The position numbers and the translations under genes were made by a program. 64,000 bases of DNA, taken from Paracoccus indicus. Lineage in GTDB: Bacteria; Pseudomonadota; Alphaproteobacteria; Rhodobacterales; Rhodobacteraceae. Under the pieces are notes generated by a model that was not told the DNA's origin, ran no database searches, and saw only the letters and a program-made list of their open reading frames with translations. The DNA is taken from the NCBI RefSeq assembly GCF_003056335.1, contig NZ_PYWA01000004.1:62001-126000 (forward strand), given 5' to 3'. Below, in pieces: positions 63,055 through 64,000 of the stretch (position 1 is the stretch's first letter; each line of letters begins with the position of its first letter).

Positions 63055-64000
63055 ATGGACCGATTGGCAGGACAAATCTCCGCGTCACATGGCCGCCTTC
63101 ATCCGGCGGTCGAACCCTATGCGCGACACACGTTGGATGTGGGCGAAGGCCACACGCTCTATGTCGAGGAATGCGGCAACCCGAAGGGCCGTCCCGTCAT
63201 CGTGCTGCACGGCGGGCCGGGCGGCGGATGCAGCCCCTTCATGCGGCGCTTCTTCGATCCCGATCACTTCCGCATCGTCCTATTCGATCAACGCGGCTGC
63301 GGCCGGTCGCGGCCCACGGCATCGGTGCAGGCCAATACCACGCAGCACCTGATCGACGACATCGCGCTGATCCGCGACCATCTGGGTGTGGATCAATGGC
63401 TGCTGTTCGGCGGCAGCTGGGGGGCGACGCTGGCCCTGGCCTATGCGCAGGCCCACCCCGATCACTGTAGCGGGCTGATTTTGCGCGGCGTCTTCCTGGG
63501 GATGCAGTCGGAGCTGGACTGGTTCTATGGCGGCGGGGCGGCGCGCTTCTTCCCCGAGTTGTGGGACCAGTTCCAGGAACCCATTCCGCAGGCCGAGCGG
63601 GGCGACATGATCGCCGCCTACCATCGGCGCCTGTTCGACGACGACACCGGGAGGCAGACGCGTTTCGCCCAGCCTTGGCTGATGTGGGAAAACGCGCTGG
63701 CGGGGCTGCAATCCTCGGCCTCGGGGTTCGCGCCGCCGGAATATGCGCGGGCCTTCGCGCGGCTGGAGAATTATTTCTTCACCAACAAGTGCTTTCTGGA
63801 AGAAGGCCAGCTGCTGCGCGACCGGCACCGGATCAAGCATCTGCCCGCCGTCATCGTCCAAGGCCGCTATGACATGGTCTGCCCGCCCTCCGGCGCCTAT
63901 GCCTTGGCGCAGGGCTGGCAGGGGTGCCAGCTGCGCTTCGTGCCCGCATCTGGGCATGCGCTGTCGGAACCCCGCATAACCGCCGAACTGGTCACCGTCA
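63055..64000 (+). CDS. pip: Proline iminopeptidase, C terminus beyond the window
   Basis: Alpha/beta hydrolase releasing N-terminal proline from peptides. At least 315 residues are encoded before the window ends without a stop. The oxyanion and nucleophile regions are VLHGGPGGGCSPF and GGSWGAT (Ser121). Late in the sequence the catalytic Asp (GRYDMVCPP) and His (PASGHALSEP) are both present, so only a few residues should be missing. The start at 63055 is divergent from ubiG with a 50-base gap. Confidence 0.92.
   Translation, partial: MDRLAGQISASHGRLHPAVEPYARHTLDVGEGHTLYVEECGNPKGRPVIVLHGGPGGGCSPFMRRFFDPDHFRIVLFDQRGCGRSRPTASVQANTTQHLIDDIALIRDHLGVDQWLLFGGSWGATLALAYAQAHPDHCSGLILRGVFLGMQSELDWFYGGGAARFFPELWDQFQEPIPQAERGDMIAAYHRRLFDDDTGRQTRFAQPWLMWENALAGLQSSASGFAPPEYARAFARLENYFFTNKCFLEEGQLLRDRHRIKHLPAVIVQGRYDMVCPPSGAYALAQGWQGCQLRFVPASGHALSEPRITAELVTV

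Noticed and set aside
1..64000. CRISPR arrays, insertion sequences, prophage or rRNA
   Set aside because: No regularly spaced repeats, transposase, phage structural genes or rRNA-like stretches were seen on reading through the window.

Overview
The window is ordinary GC-rich chromosome from an alphaproteobacterium, most likely family Rhodobacteraceae and plausibly Paracoccus or a close relative. This rests on the strong G/C bias, the four-subunit sarcosine oxidase operon, a short LuxR-type regulator of the kind common in that family, the DUF6280-like protein, and close protein resemblance recognised by eye. The genus is an inference; no search was run. I see no phage, plasmid, insertion sequence, CRISPR array or rRNA operon. 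There is one tRNA gene.

Layout. 0-6.6 kb: serS, an unknown membrane protein, the outer-membrane/ribosome cluster yfgM-bamB-der, and an iron-type superoxide dismutase. 6.7-12.2 kb: sarcosine oxidase operon (soxB, an extra small membrane protein gene, soxD, soxA, soxG) on the minus strand. 12.3-16.3 kb: ccmI-ruvX, a four-cysteine DUF1289 gene, a DnaJ-type chaperone and a Tas-like aldo/keto reductase. 16.3-23.0 kb: the least ordinary stretch. It has a 350-base intergenic region with palindromes and a C10 tract, a LuxR-family gene broken by one extra base, a phospholipase D-family protein, a BCCT osmolyte transporter, an MscS channel, and an MgtC-like gene broken by one missing base. 23.0-31.5 kb: mpg, tRNA-Met, gltX, a minimal zinc protease, pfkB, DUF6280, efp, pdxY, DoxX, dinB and ygfZ. 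31.4-46.1 kb: an MsbA-like ABC exporter, a class V aminotransferase, rsmD, a ferredoxin-reductase-like flavoprotein, peroxiredoxin, a FemAB-like protein, a GDPD phosphodiesterase, RidA, smc, lrgAB, mog and argG. 46.2-64 kb: a membrane protein, ilvA, a response regulator with a PP2C-type phosphatase output, and a tightly coupled five-gene operon (hslO, NUDIX, cca, ABC exporter, RNA methyltransferase). Then come an envelope group (two L,D-transpeptidases around a CAP-domain lipoprotein), hemH with a divergent methyltransferase, comF-grxC-nit-marR, ubiG and a truncated proline iminopeptidase at the right edge.

The genes are mostly packed, with many 1-4 base start/stop overlaps (ATGA, GTGA, TGATG) that imply translational coupling. 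Four convergent gene pairs end on one shared CTAG, read as a TAG stop on both strands. Several strong intrinsic terminators separate the transcription units.

I found no clearly new system. The best leads are the two single-base frameshifts about 6 kb apart in an osmotic/envelope neighbourhood, the small membrane protein inside the sox operon, a receiver domain lacking its conserved lysine, and a methyltransferase-like protein without a recognisable SAM-binding glycine motif that is coupled to hemH.
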